Positions 25,499 to 34,859 are shown, counted from the first letter of the stretch. The stretch is DNA of 64,000 bases from Paraburkholderia ultramafica (GCF_902859915.1 NZ_CADIKK010000018.1:62001-126000), one strand, 5' to 3'. Made by a program: numbers and translations. Notes: generated by a model from the sequence alone, not told the origin.

Positions 25499-26131
25499 AT
25501 GAAAAAATTCTTCCTGATTCCGTTGTTTGCCGTGTTGTTTTCATTCGTTAGTGCCGGTGCATCGGCACAAACCGTCGACACGAGTTCGCCGGACGGCATG
25601 GTCAAGACCGTCACGCAGCAAGTGATCGACGCGATCCACGCCGACAAGTCGATCCAGCAAGGCGACATCACGCAGATCACGCGCCTCGTCAACGAAAAGA
25701 TCCTGCCGTACATGGATTTCCGCCGCACCACGCAACTGGCGATGGGGCGCAACTGGCGCACGGCCACGCCCGAGCAGCAAAACGCCGTGGTCGAGCAGTT
25801 CAAGATGCTGCTGATCCGCACGTACTCGGGCGCGCTCGCGCAGGTGCGCGACCAGCAGATCCAGTACAAGCCGTTCCGCATGAACCCGGACGACACCGAC
25901 ACAGTGGTGCGCTCGGTCGTGATGAACAACGGCTCGCCGATCGAACTCGACTACCGTCTGTACAAGACGCCGCAAGGCTGGCGCGTGTATGACATCAACG
26001 TGCTCGGCGCATGGCTGATTCAGGCGTATCAGCAGCAGTTCAGCGAGCAGATCCAGCAGAAGGGCGTGGACGGACTGATCCAGTTCCTCACGCAGCGCAA
26101 TCAGCAACTCGCCGCGGGCAAGCAGTCGTGA
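25499..26131 (+). CDS. mlaC: Periplasmic phospholipid shuttle
   Basis: 210 residues with a signal peptide (KKFFLIPLFAVLFSFVSAGA, cleavage after ASA). The mature part is the MlaC/Ttg2D fold: VNEKILPYMDFRRTTQLAMG, WRTATPEQQNAVVEQFKMLL, RTYSGAL, GWRVYDINVLGAWLIQAYQQ. It carries lipid between MlaA and MlaD. The ATG at 25499 is set by the signal peptide. It overlaps mlaB by GTGA. Confidence 0.95.
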   Translation: MKKFFLIPLFAVLFSFVSAGASAQTVDTSSPDGMVKTVTQQVIDAIHADKSIQQGDITQITRLVNEKILPYMDFRRTTQLAMGRNWRTATPEQQNAVVEQFKMLLIRTYSGALAQVRDQQIQYKPFRMNPDDTDTVVRSVVMNNGSPIELDYRLYKTPQGWRVYDINVLGAWLIQAYQQQFSEQIQQKGVDGLIQFLTQRNQQLAAGKQS

Positions 26132-26421
26132 ACGAAGTGCTGAGCCCCGTCGCCAACCGCTTCGAGAGCGCCGCGACGTTGACCCACGAGAGCGCGAAGG
26201 CCGCGCTCGCGGCGGGTTTGCAACGCATCGCGGCCGGCGCGACCGGCGTGGACTGCGCGCCGCTCGCGCAATTCGATTCGTCCGCGCTGGCCGTGCTCCT
26301 CGCGTGGGAGCGTGCCGCGCAGGCGCGCGGCGTCAAGTTCGAAATCATCAATCTGCCGGCTGCTCTCGCCAGCCTCGCACAAGCCTACGGCGTCGATACC
26401 CTCTTGTCGGCGCGACATTGA
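26128..26421 (+). CDS. mlaB: STAS-domain subunit of the Mla complex
   Basis: 97 residues from GTG 26128, overlapping the mlaC stop as GTGA. STAS fold with DCAPLAQFDSSALAVLLAWE, matching the MlaB pattern around its conserved Ser/Thr (VDxSGLAxL in others). Binds MlaF and is needed for its activity. Last gene of the mla operon. Confidence 0.9.
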   Translation: MNEVLSPVANRFESAATLTHESAKAALAAGLQRIAAGATGVDCAPLAQFDSSALAVLLAWERAAQARGVKFEIINLPAALASLAQAYGVDTLLSARH

Positions 26422-26447
26422 CGCTCTAAGCGCGTCACTCCCAATCT

Positions 26448-26476
26448 CCCCGGTCGAGTCGGGGCCGCTGATTTTT
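26448..26476 (+). terminator. Possible terminator after mlaB
   Basis: CCCCG (26448-26452) pairs with CGGGG (26460-26464), and five T follow about seven bases later. The stem is short, so termination may be partial. Confidence 0.35.
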
Positions 26477-26480
26477 GCCC

Positions 26481-26486
26481 TATAAT
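26481..26486 (+). promoter_or_regulatory. Perfect -10 box upstream of the ABC-2 exporter
   Basis: TATAAT preceded by TGCCC lies 105 bp before the ATPase start; the surrounding CCCTATAAT matches that before mlaF. No good -35 was seen. Confidence 0.45.
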
Positions 26487-26591
26487 CAAACGTTTTTTGG
26501 GGCACTTAACCGGCCCCAATTCCGTTCCTCCCAGCATTTGCGCGCCCTCCCAGGGCTCCTTTAGGCGCCGCGACGCACGCGGCCCACAGTC

Positions 26592-27524
26592 ATGTCAGCC
26601 ATAGAAATTCGTAACGTCAAGAAGCGCTACAAGGACTTGCAGGCGCTCAAGGGCGTCAGCCTCACGGTCGAAGAAGGCGAGTTCTTCGGACTGCTCGGTC
26701 CGAACGGCGCGGGCAAGACGACGCTCATCAGCATCCTCGCCGGCCTCGCTCGCGCCGATGAAGGCAGCATCGCGGTACGCGGCCACGACGTCGTGGCCGA
26801 TTTCCGCGACGCGCGCCGCGCGCTCGGCGTGGTGCCGCAGGAACTCGTGTTCGATCCGTTCTTCACCGTTCGCGAAACCTTGCGCATCCAGTCCGGCTAT
26901 TACGGGCTGCGCAACAACGACGCGTGGATCGACGAGATCATGGCCAATCTCGACCTCACCGACAAAGCCGACGCCAACATGCGCGCGCTGTCGGGCGGCA
27001 TGAAGCGCCGCGTGCTGGTCGCGCAGGCGCTGGTGCACCGGCCGCCGGTGATCGTGCTCGACGAGCCGACCGCGGGCGTCGACGTCGAGCTGCGCCAAAC
27101 GCTGTGGAAGTTCATCTCGCGCCTGAACCGCGAAGGCCACACCATCGTGCTGACCACGCACTATCTGGAAGAAGCCGAGTCGCTGTGCGACCGCATCGCG
27201 ATGTTGCGCCGTGGCGAGGTGGTCGCGCTGGAACGTACCAGCACGCTGTTGCAACGCTTTGCCGGCATGCAGCTGTTCGTGCGTTTCGCGCACGGCGTCC
27301 TGCCTGCCGAATTGCGTCCGCTCGAAGTGGAAAGCGGCGCGGGCAACGGCAATGGCCGCCAGCATCTGCTGCGCCTCGTGAGCTACGACGACGTCGAGCG
27401 GATTCTCGCGCAGTGCCGCGCAGCGGGCTGCACATTCGAAGAAATCGAGGTCCGCAAGGCCGACCTCGAAGATGTGTTCGTTCAGGTGATGAACGGTCCG
27501 GAAGTGATCGAGGAGCTTGCATGA
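26592..27524 (+). CDS. ABC-2 type exporter ATPase (YadG-like)
   Basis: 310 residues. Walker A GPNGAGKTT (36-44), Q-loop VVPQELVFDPFFTVRE, signature RALSGGMKRRVLVAQA, Walker B VIVLDEPTAGVD, switch LTTHYLEEAE. The C-terminal 80 residues are an accessory domain. Works with the downstream permease, which it overlaps by ATGA. The pair resembles YadGH and is often found between mla and murA in this group; its substrate is not known from sequence. Confidence 0.93.
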   Translation: MSAIEIRNVKKRYKDLQALKGVSLTVEEGEFFGLLGPNGAGKTTLISILAGLARADEGSIAVRGHDVVADFRDARRALGVVPQELVFDPFFTVRETLRIQSGYYGLRNNDAWIDEIMANLDLTDKADANMRALSGGMKRRVLVAQALVHRPPVIVLDEPTAGVDVELRQTLWKFISRLNREGHTIVLTTHYLEEAESLCDRIAMLRRGEVVALERTSTLLQRFAGMQLFVRFAHGVLPAELRPLEVESGAGNGNGRQHLLRLVSYDDVERILAQCRAAGCTFEEIEVRKADLEDVFVQVMNGPEVIEELA

Positions 27525-28276
27525 GCGGTTTCCGTACGCTGTTTTACAAGGAGCTCCTGCGTTTCTGGAAGGTTGCCTTCCAGACCGTGCTCGCGCCGGT
27601 CATTACCGCGCTTCTTTATCTGACCATCTTCGGCCACGCGCTGCGCGGCCATGTGCAGGTCTATCCGGGCGTCGAATACACGAGCTTCCTGATTCCGGGT
27701 CTCGTGATGATGAGCGTGTTGCAGAACGCGTTTGCGAACAGCTCGTCGTCGCTGATCCAGTCGAAGATCACCGGCAACCTGGTGTTCGTGCTGCTGCCGC
27801 CGCTGTCGCACTACGAGATGTTCGGCGCCTACGTGCTCGCCGCCGTCGCGCGCGGACTGGCGGTCGGCTTCGGCGTGTTCATCGTGACGATCTGGTTCGT
27901 GCCGCTCAGCTTCATCGCGCCGTTCTACATCATTCTGTTCGCGATTTTCGGCGCGGCGATTCTCGGCACGCTCGGTTTGATCGCCGGCATCTGGGCCGAG
28001 AAGTTCGATCAGCTTGCCGCGTTTCAAAACTTTCTGATCATGCCGCTCACGTTCCTCTCGGGCGTGTTCTACTCGACGCACACGCTGCCGGCGGGATGGC
28101 GCGAAGTGTCGCGGCTCAATCCTTTTTTCTACATGATCGACGGCTTTCGCTACGGCTTCTTCGGGATGTCGGATATCAATCCGCTCGTGAGCCTCGCGAT
28201 CGTCGCCGGTTTCTTTGTGGTGCTGGCCGTGGTGGCGATGCGCATGCTCGCTTCCGGCTACAAACTGCGCCACTGA
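27521..28276 (+). CDS. ABC-2 type exporter permease (YadH-like)
   Basis: 251 residues and about six membrane helices, including VLAPVITALLYLTIFGHAL, GLAVGFGVFIVTIWFVPLSF and FFVVLAVVAMRMLASGYKL. The conserved PLTFLSGVFYSTHTLP and NPFFYMIDGFRYGFFG are typical of YadH/NodJ-type permeases. The start overlaps the ATPase stop. bolA follows 15 bp later, so the run may continue into murA. Confidence 0.93.
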   Translation: MSGFRTLFYKELLRFWKVAFQTVLAPVITALLYLTIFGHALRGHVQVYPGVEYTSFLIPGLVMMSVLQNAFANSSSSLIQSKITGNLVFVLLPPLSHYEMFGAYVLAAVARGLAVGFGVFIVTIWFVPLSFIAPFYIILFAIFGAAILGTLGLIAGIWAEKFDQLAAFQNFLIMPLTFLSGVFYSTHTLPAGWREVSRLNPFFYMIDGFRYGFFGMSDINPLVSLAIVAGFFVVLAVVAMRMLASGYKLRH

Positions 28277-28291
28277 TCAGGAGCTTCTCTC

Positions 28292-28531
28292 ATGTTGCCG
28301 ACTCCAGAACAGGTCAAGCAATACATTGCGGCTGGGCTCGCTTGCCAGCATCTCGAAGTCGAAGGCGACGGCCAGCATTTCTTTGCGACCATCGTTTCGC
28401 CGAGCTTCGAAGGCAAGCGTCTGATCCAGCGCCATCAACTCGTGTATGCGGCGCTCGGCGACCGCATGCGTGAAGAAATCCACGCGCTCAGCATGAAAAC
28501 GCTGACGCCCGCCGAATGGCAGAACGCGTAA
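28292..28531 (+). CDS. BolA family protein (IbaG-like)
   Basis: 79 residues. BolA/IbaG proteins bind monothiol glutaredoxins and Fe-S clusters. Seen: VKQYIAAGLACQHLEVEGDG, HFFATIVSPSFEGKRLIQRH, Q-L-V-Y-A-A-L, and a C-terminal MKTLTPAEW. As in E. coli ibaG, it sits directly before murA. A matching monothiol glutaredoxin (GrxD) is at 63232-63543 in this window. Confidence 0.93.
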   Translation: MLPTPEQVKQYIAAGLACQHLEVEGDGQHFFATIVSPSFEGKRLIQRHQLVYAALGDRMREEIHALSMKTLTPAEWQNA

Positions 28532-28543
28532 TCTGGAAATTTA

Positions 28544-29905
28544 GTGCGAATTACTCAAGAAGGACGCGACGCCGGTAGCGGCGCGTCGAACACGGTCAAT
28601 GCAGCCCCGGCCGAAGTCCGGGTCAATCAGGAACTGACAGGCATGGATAAACTCGTCATTGAAGGTGGCTACCCGCTGTCGGGTGAAGTCGTCGTCTCAG
28701 GTGCGAAGAACGCGGCGTTGCCGATCCTGTGCGCGGGTCTGCTCAGCGCGGAGCCGGTGCATCTGGAGAACGTGCCCGATCTGCAGGACGTGCGCACGAT
28801 GCTCAAGCTGCTCGGTCAGATGGGCGTGCGTATCGAGAGCGGCGAAGGGCGCGTGGCGCTGGACGCGTCGAAGGTCGACAACGTCGTCGCGCCGTACGAA
28901 ATGGTCAAGACCATGCGCGCGTCGATCCTCGTGCTCGGCCCGCTGGTCGCGCGCTTCGGTCACGCACGGGTGTCGCTGCCGGGCGGCTGCGCAATCGGTG
29001 CGCGTCCGGTCGACCAGCACATCAAGGGCCTGCAGGCGATGGGCGCCGAGATCACGATCGAGCACGGCTTCATCGAAGCACGCGCGAAGCGTCTGAAGGG
29101 CGCGCGCATCGTCACCGACATGATCACGGTGACCGGCACCGAAAACCTGCTGATGGCAGCGGTGCTGGCCGAAGGCGAAACGGTCATCGAGAACGCGGCG
29201 CGTGAGCCGGAAGTCGGCGACCTCGCGCATCTGCTGGTCGCGATGGGCGCGCAGATCGAAGGCATCGGCACGGACCGCCTGCTGATCCAGGGCGTCGACA
29301 AGCTGCATGGCGCGAAGCACACGGTGATTCCGGATCGCATCGAAGCCGGCACGTTCCTGTGCGCGGTGGCGGTCGCCGGCGGCGACGTCACGTTGCGCAA
29401 AGTGCGTCCGCTGATCCTCGAAGCGGTGACCGAAAAGCTGCGCGAAGCCGGCGTCACGATCGAAGAGGGCGATCACTGGATGCGCGTGCGCATGGACCGG
29501 CGTCCGGCCGCCGTCACGTTCCGCACGTCTGAATACCCGGCGTTCCCGACCGACATGCAGGCGCAGTTCATGGCGCTGAACACGATCGCGCAAGGCACCT
29601 CGCAGGTCGTCGAAACGATCTTCGAAAACCGCTTCATGCACGTGCAGGAACTGAACCGCCTCGGCGCCAGCATCACGATCGACGGCAACACCGCGCTCGT
29701 GAACGGCGTCGACAAGCTGTCCGGCGCGATGGTGATGGCCACCGATCTGCGCGCGTCCGCGAGTCTCGTGATCGCCGCGTTGCGCGCCGAAGGCGAGACG
29801 CTGATCGACCGCATCTATCACCTGGATCGCGGCTACGACCGGATGGAGACCAAGCTCAACGCGATCGGCGCGGAGGTGCGCCGGGTGTCCGGGAGCCACG
29901 CATGA
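28544..29905 (+). CDS. murA: UDP-N-acetylglucosamine 1-carboxyvinyltransferase
   Basis: MurA transfers enolpyruvate to UDP-GlcNAc, the first committed step of peptidoglycan synthesis and the fosfomycin target. Seen: GEVVVSGAKNAALPILCAGL, TMRASILVLGPLVARFGHA, the active-site region LPGGCAIGARPVDQHIKGL (Cys149 of this 453-residue version, the fosfomycin-binding Cys), and ALRAEGETLIDRIYHLDRGY. GTG 28544 gives a 33-residue N-terminal extension, as I recall for Burkholderia MurA; ATG 28643, preceded by AGGAAC, gives the E. coli-like 420 residues and is a real alternative. Overlaps hisG by ATGA. Confidence 0.97.
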   Translation: MRITQEGRDAGSGASNTVNAAPAEVRVNQELTGMDKLVIEGGYPLSGEVVVSGAKNAALPILCAGLLSAEPVHLENVPDLQDVRTMLKLLGQMGVRIESGEGRVALDASKVDNVVAPYEMVKTMRASILVLGPLVARFGHARVSLPGGCAIGARPVDQHIKGLQAMGAEITIEHGFIEARAKRLKGARIVTDMITVTGTENLLMAAVLAEGETVIENAAREPEVGDLAHLLVAMGAQIEGIGTDRLLIQGVDKLHGAKHTVIPDRIEAGTFLCAVAVAGGDVTLRKVRPLILEAVTEKLREAGVTIEEGDHWMRVRMDRRPAAVTFRTSEYPAFPTDMQAQFMALNTIAQGTSQVVETIFENRFMHVQELNRLGASITIDGNTALVNGVDKLSGAMVMATDLRASASLVIAALRAEGETLIDRIYHLDRGYDRMETKLNAIGAEVRRVSGSHA

Positions 29906-30588
29906 GTTCGATGCCGCAAACGTCGTCGTCTCCGGCGGTGAGCGCACCGCTCACGCTGGCGTTGTCGAAAGGGCGTATCTTCGAAGAAACGCTGCCGCTG
30001 CTCGCTGCAGCCGGCATCGAAGTGACCGAGGATCCGGAAACCTCGCGCAAGCTGATCCTGCCGACCACCGACGCGAACCTGCGCGTGATCATCGTGCGCG
30101 CCACCGACGTGCCGACCTATGTCGAGTACGGTGCGGCCGACTTCGGCGTGGCGGGCAAGGACGTGCTGCTCGAGCACGGCGGCAGCGGGCTGTATCAGCC
30201 GGTCGACCTGGAGATCGCGCGTTGCCGGATGTCGGTCGCGGTCGCGGCGGGTTTCGATTATGCGAAGGCGGTGCGCCAGGGCGCCCGCTTGCGCGTGGCG
30301 ACCAAGTTCGTCGAAACCGCACGCGAGCATTTTGCCGCCAAGGGCGTGCACGTCGACCTGATCAAGCTGTACGGTTCGATGGAGCTGGCGCCGCTGGTCG
30401 GCCTCGCCGACGCGATCGTCGACCTGGTGAGTTCGGGCAATACCTTGCGCGCCAACAATCTTGTCGAGGTGGAGGAGATCATGGAAATCTCGTCGCGCCT
30501 CGTTGTGAACCAGGCGGCGCTGAAACTCAAGCGCGCCGCGTTGCGGCCGATTCTCGACGCGTTCGAACGCGCGTCGAAAGCCGGCTGA
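29902..30588 (+). CDS. hisG: ATP phosphoribosyltransferase, short form
   Basis: First step of histidine synthesis: ATP plus PRPP to PR-ATP. 228 residues, the short HisG_S type, which lacks the C-terminal regulatory domain and needs HisZ as partner; hisZ is not in this window. Seen: LTLALSKGRIFEETLPLL, DVPTYVEYGAADFGVAGKDV and the PRPP loop DAIVDLVSSGNTLRANN. Its start overlaps the murA stop, making murA the gene ahead of the whole his cluster. Confidence 0.96.
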   Translation: MSSMPQTSSSPAVSAPLTLALSKGRIFEETLPLLAAAGIEVTEDPETSRKLILPTTDANLRVIIVRATDVPTYVEYGAADFGVAGKDVLLEHGGSGLYQPVDLEIARCRMSVAVAAGFDYAKAVRQGARLRVATKFVETAREHFAAKGVHVDLIKLYGSMELAPLVGLADAIVDLVSSGNTLRANNLVEVEEIMEISSRLVVNQAALKLKRAALRPILDAFERASKAG

Positions 30589-30653
30589 GCGACGGCCCGA
30601 TAGTGTCAGTGTGACCACGCTGTAAAGCGCGCCTTACTGGAACGGATACCCGT

Positions 30654-31985
30654 ATGTCTATCAAGATTCGCAAACTCGATTCCACCGCTCCCGGCTTCCA
30701 GAGGTCGCTGCACGAGGTGCTCGCGTTCGAGGCGAGCGAAGACGAAGCAATCGAGCGCTCGGTCGCGCAGATTCTGAACGACGTGAAGGCGCGCGGCGAC
30801 GCGGCGGTGCTCGAGTACACGAACCGCTTCGACCGGGTCGACGCGAAGAGCGTCGCCGCGTTGGAGCTGCCGATGGCGGAACTGGAAGCGGCGCTCGAAG
30901 GCCTGGAGCCGAAGCGCCGGGCCTCGCTCGAAGCGGCGGCGGCGCGCGTGCGCGGCTATCACGAGAAGCAGAAGATCGAGTGCGGCAGCCATAGCTGGCA
31001 GTACACCGAGGCCGACGGCACGGTGCTTGGCCAGAAGGTCACGCCGCTCGATCGCGCGGGCATCTACGTGCCGGGCGGCAAGGCGGCGTATCCGTCGTCG
31101 GTGCTGATGAACGCGATTCCGGCGCGGGTGGCCGGGGTGCGCGAAATCGTCATGGTCGTGCCGACGCCGGACGGCGTGAAGAATCCGCTGGTGCTGGCGG
31201 CCGCGCTGCTGGGCGGGGTGGATCGCGTGTTCACCATCGGCGGCGCGCAGGCTGTGGGCGCATTGGCGTACGGCACGCAAACCGTGCCCGCGGTCGACAA
31301 GATCTGCGGTCCCGGCAACGCGTATGTCGCGTCGGCCAAGCGCCGCGTGTTCGGCACGGTGGGTATCGACATGATCGCCGGGCCGTCGGAAATTCTGGTG
31401 CTGTGCGACGGCACCACCGACCCGCGCTGGGTCGCGATGGACCTGTTCTCGCAAGCCGAGCACGACGAACTCGCGCAATCCATCCTGCTGTGCCCGGACG
31501 ACGCGTTCATCGCCCGCGTGCATGACGCGATCAACGAATTGCTGCCGGGCATGCCGCGTCAGGACGTGATCCGCGCGTCGCTCGAAGGCCGCGGCGCGCT
31601 CATCAAGGTGCGCGACATGGCGGAAGCCTGCGCGATCGCCAACGATATCGCCCCGGAGCACCTCGAAATCTCCGCGCTGGAGCCGCATCAGTGGGGCAAG
31701 TTGATCCGCCATGCCGGCGCGATCTTCCTCGGCCGCTACACCAGCGAGAGCCTGGGCGACTACTGCGCGGGACCGAATCACGTGCTGCCTACGTCTCGTA
31801 CCGCACGGTTCTCGTCGCCGCTGGGCGTCTATGATTTCTTCAAGCGCTCCAGCGTGATCGAGGTCAGCGCGGAAGGCGCGCAGACGCTCGGCGAGATCGC
31901 CGCCGAACTTGCGTACGGCGAAGGCCTGCAGGCGCATGCCCGCAGCGCCGAATACCGGATGCGGCAGAACAATGACCGCGGCTAG
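30654..31985 (+). CDS. hisD: Histidinol dehydrogenase
   Basis: 443 residues, normal length. Zn-dependent, NAD-linked double oxidation of histidinol to histidine (last two steps). Seen: GIYVPGGKAAYPSSVLMNAI, VFTIGGAQAVGALAYGT, DKICGPGNAYVASAKR, DMIAGPSEILVL, MDLFSQAEHDELAQSILL (Zn-binding Gln/His) and GPNHVLPT. Confidence 0.97.
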   Translation: MSIKIRKLDSTAPGFQRSLHEVLAFEASEDEAIERSVAQILNDVKARGDAAVLEYTNRFDRVDAKSVAALELPMAELEAALEGLEPKRRASLEAAAARVRGYHEKQKIECGSHSWQYTEADGTVLGQKVTPLDRAGIYVPGGKAAYPSSVLMNAIPARVAGVREIVMVVPTPDGVKNPLVLAAALLGGVDRVFTIGGAQAVGALAYGTQTVPAVDKICGPGNAYVASAKRRVFGTVGIDMIAGPSEILVLCDGTTDPRWVAMDLFSQAEHDELAQSILLCPDDAFIARVHDAINELLPGMPRQDVIRASLEGRGALIKVRDMAEACAIANDIAPEHLEISALEPHQWGKLIRHAGAIFLGRYTSESLGDYCAGPNHVLPTSRTARFSSPLGVYDFFKRSSVIEVSAEGAQTLGEIAAELAYGEGLQAHARSAEYRMRQNNDRG

Positions 31986-32182
31986 CCGCGGCGGGGCGCG
32001 GCGCACCTGATACAGAAGAGAAGCAGGCGGGCATCGAGCCGGTGCCCGCAAACTCCAACGACGGATTGCGTGCGCGCGCCCGCTCACCATTCCGTTCATC
32101 ACGACAATACAGACGAACCGGGGCGGCCCGTGCGCCGCCGATGCCCGGCCGGCATCTGCCTCGCGGCCCGGTCCATAGACCT

Positions 32183-33253
32183 ATGACGACACCTCAAGAC
32201 ATCATCCGCCGCGACGTACTCGCGATGACGAGTTATCCGGTTCCCGACGCCACGGGCTTCATCAAGCTCGACGCGATGGAAAACCCGTTTCCGCTGCCGC
32301 CGGTGCTGGCCGCGCATCTGGGCGAGCATCTGGCCGGTGTTGCGCTGAACCGCTACCCGGCGCCGCGCCCGGAAGCGCTGATTGAAAAGATCAAGCGCGT
32401 GATGGGCGTGCCCACCGGTTGCGACGTGTTGCTCGGCAACGGCTCGGATGAAATCATCAGCCTCGTGTCGATCGCGTGCGCGAAGCCGGGCGCGAAGGTG
32501 CTCGCGCCGGTGCCGGGTTTCGTGATGTATCAGATGTCGGCGCAGCTGGCGAATCTCGAATTCGTCGGCGTGCCGTTGAAGGCGGACTTCACGCTCGATA
32601 CCGAAGCGATGCTCGCGGCGATCGCCGAGCATGAACCGGCGATCATCTATCTCGCGTATCCGAACAACCCGACCGGGACGCTGTTCGACGACGCCGACAT
32701 GGCGCGCATCATCGCCGCGGCGAACCAGAGCCTCGTGGTGATCGACGAGGCTTATCAGCCGTTCGCGCAGCAAAGCTGGCTGCCGCGCGCCGACGCGTTC
32801 GACAATGTCGTCGTGATGCGTACGGTGTCCAAGCTCGGCCTCGCCGGTATCCGTCTCGGCTACCTGGTCGGCAAACCCGCGTGGCTGACCGAATTCGACA
32901 AGGTGCGCCCGCCGTACAACACCAACGTGCTGACGCAAGCCGCCGCCGATTTCCTGCTCGACCACGTCGACGTGCTCGACGCGCAAGCCGCACAACTGCG
33001 CGAAGAACGCACGAAACTCGCGCAGGCGGTGGCCGCGTTGCCGGGCGCCGAAGTGTTCCCGAGCGCCGGCAACTTCGTGCTGGTGCGGGTGCCCGACGCA
33101 TCCGTGATGTTCGAAACGCTGCTGACGGCGCGGGTTCTGATCAAAAACGTGAGTAAAATGCATCCATTGCTGGCTAATTGCGTGCGATTGACCGTCGGTT
33201 CGCCGGAAGAAAACGCCCAATTGCTCGCCGGACTGAAACTCGTGCTGCATTGA
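32183..33253 (+). CDS. hisC: Histidinol-phosphate aminotransferase
   Basis: 356-residue PLP enzyme, seventh pathway step. Seen: FIKLDAMENPFPLPP, LNRYPAPRPEALIEKIKR, LGNGSDEIISLVSIACAKPG, the PLP-binding IIYLAYPNNPTGTLF, LVVIDEAYQPFA and the Schiff-base lysine in TVSKLGLAGIRLGY. ATG 32183 gives the usual MTTPQDIIRRDVLAM start; the open frame upstream to 32042 is not family-like. About 200 bp separate it from hisD. Confidence 0.96.
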   Translation: MTTPQDIIRRDVLAMTSYPVPDATGFIKLDAMENPFPLPPVLAAHLGEHLAGVALNRYPAPRPEALIEKIKRVMGVPTGCDVLLGNGSDEIISLVSIACAKPGAKVLAPVPGFVMYQMSAQLANLEFVGVPLKADFTLDTEAMLAAIAEHEPAIIYLAYPNNPTGTLFDDADMARIIAAANQSLVVIDEAYQPFAQQSWLPRADAFDNVVVMRTVSKLGLAGIRLGYLVGKPAWLTEFDKVRPPYNTNVLTQAAADFLLDHVDVLDAQAAQLREERTKLAQAVAALPGAEVFPSAGNFVLVRVPDASVMFETLLTARVLIKNVSKMHPLLANCVRLTVGSPEENAQLLAGLKLVLH

Positions 33254-33316
33254 ACGGCCTCGCCGTTTTCCCACCCCACACTACTATCGCTTTCTAGCTC
33301 GATTCGAGGAATTACC

Positions 33317-33904
33317 ATGCGCCTTGCGGAAGTCGTTCGCAACACCAGCGAAACGCAGATCCGTGTGAAGATCAATCTGGACGGCACCGGTCAGCAGAAG
33401 CTGGCCACCGGCGTGCCGTTTCTGGACCACATGCTCGACCAGATCGCACGGCATGGCCTGTTCGACCTCGAAATCGAAGCGCATGGCGACCTGCATATCG
33501 ACGACCACCACACGGTCGAAGACACCGGCATCACGCTCGGCCAGGCTGTCGCGAAAGCGATCGGCGAGCGCAAGGGCATCCGCCGTTACGGTCATTCGTA
33601 CGTGCCGCTCGACGAAGCGCTGTCGCGCGTCGTGATCGATTTTTCCGGCCGTCCGGGCCTCGAATTCCACGTGCCGTTCACGCGCGCGCGCATCGGCACG
33701 TTCGACGTCGATCTGTCGATCGAGTTTTTCCGCGGCTTCGTGAACCACGCCGGGGTCACGCTGCACATCGACAACCTGCGCGGCCTGAACGCCCACCATC
33801 AGATGGAAACGGTGTTCAAGGCATTCGGGCGTGCGTTGCGCATGGCCACTGAAATGGACGAACGCGCGGCAGGGCAGATTCCGTCGACCAAGGGCAGCCT
33901 TTAA
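33317..33904 (+). CDS. hisB: Imidazoleglycerol-phosphate dehydratase
   Basis: 195 residues, the monofunctional dehydratase; the HisN-type phosphatase domain of enterobacterial HisB is absent, so histidinol-phosphatase must be encoded elsewhere. Mn-binding motifs: FLDHMLDQIARHGLFD, GDLHIDDHHTVEDTGI, and LDEALSRVVIDFSGRPGLEF with GLNAHHQMETVFKAFGRAL near the C-terminus. Confidence 0.97.
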   Translation: MRLAEVVRNTSETQIRVKINLDGTGQQKLATGVPFLDHMLDQIARHGLFDLEIEAHGDLHIDDHHTVEDTGITLGQAVAKAIGERKGIRRYGHSYVPLDEALSRVVIDFSGRPGLEFHVPFTRARIGTFDVDLSIEFFRGFVNHAGVTLHIDNLRGLNAHHQMETVFKAFGRALRMATEMDERAAGQIPSTKGSL

Positions 33905-34012
33905 GCCGTTCAACTTTAGACGACTCATTGACCAGGACCGCGCGTCGGCCAACCGTCGTTCGGCGCTGGACATCACCGTCGGTGGATTGAAGGCATTGCC
34001 GCCAGACTTGAA

Positions 34013-34654
34013 ATGAAAACTTCGATAGCGATTGTGGATTACGGAATGGGCAACCTGCGCTCGGTTGCCCAGGCATTGCGCAAAGCCGCGCCGGAAGCGG
34101 ATGTGGCGATCGTCGACCGGCCCGAAGCGATCCGCGCGGCCGACCGCGTGGTGCTGCCCGGCCAGGGTGCGATGCCCGACTGCATGCGCAGTCTCGGCGA
34201 GTCCGGCCTGCAGGAAGCGGTCATCGAGGCATCGCGCAGCAAGCCGCTGATGGGCGTATGCGTCGGCGAGCAGATGCTGTTCGACTGGAGCGCCGAAGGC
34301 GACACGCCAGGCTTGGGCCTGTTGCCCGGCAAGGTGCTGCGCTTCGATCTGGAAGGCCAGGTGCAGGACGACGGTTCGCGCTTCAAGGTCCCGCAAATGG
34401 GCTGGAACCGCGTGCGTCAGGCGCAGCCGCATCCGTTATGGGACGGCGTCGCCGACAACGCGTTCTTCTACTTCGTGCACAGCTATTACGTGCAGCCGGA
34501 CAATCCCGCCCATACCTCGGGCGAAACGGTGTACGGTGTGCCCTTTACCTCGGCGGTGGCGCGGGATAACATCTTCGCCACCCAATTCCACCCGGAAAAG
34601 AGCGCCGACGCGGGGCTGCGCGTGTATCGCAACTTCGTGCACTGGAACCCGTGA
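34013..34654 (+). CDS. hisH: Imidazole glycerol phosphate synthase, glutaminase subunit
   Basis: 213-residue class I glutamine amidotransferase that feeds ammonia to HisF. Nucleophile Cys83 in PLMGVCVGEQMLF (usual GICLGMQ; note V and E in place of L and M). The catalytic His-Glu pair is in FATQFHPEKS. A 108-bp gap separates it from hisB; I could not identify a gene in it. Confidence 0.96.
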   Translation: MKTSIAIVDYGMGNLRSVAQALRKAAPEADVAIVDRPEAIRAADRVVLPGQGAMPDCMRSLGESGLQEAVIEASRSKPLMGVCVGEQMLFDWSAEGDTPGLGLLPGKVLRFDLEGQVQDDGSRFKVPQMGWNRVRQAQPHPLWDGVADNAFFYFVHSYYVQPDNPAHTSGETVYGVPFTSAVARDNIFATQFHPEKSADAGLRVYRNFVHWNP

Positions 34655-34859
34655 GCGCCTTTCTTCATCCCGTTGCGGTGCCCTGTTCCGCCACAAGCGG
34701 GGCGTTTGCCGCGCGCCACGACCGCAGCACCACGATTTCGCTCCCAGAGGGCGCTCCGCAAGGGCGTCGAAAGAGTTGTACTAAACTAGCGAAACGGCGC
34801 TCCCGCGGACAGCCGCTGCCGCCGACCTTCAACCCCTTCCCAGACAACACCCGATTGCT

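Noticed and set aside
33905..34012. Possible remnant of a gene between hisB and hisH
   Set aside because: The 108-bp gap shows no recognisable coding similarity in any frame.
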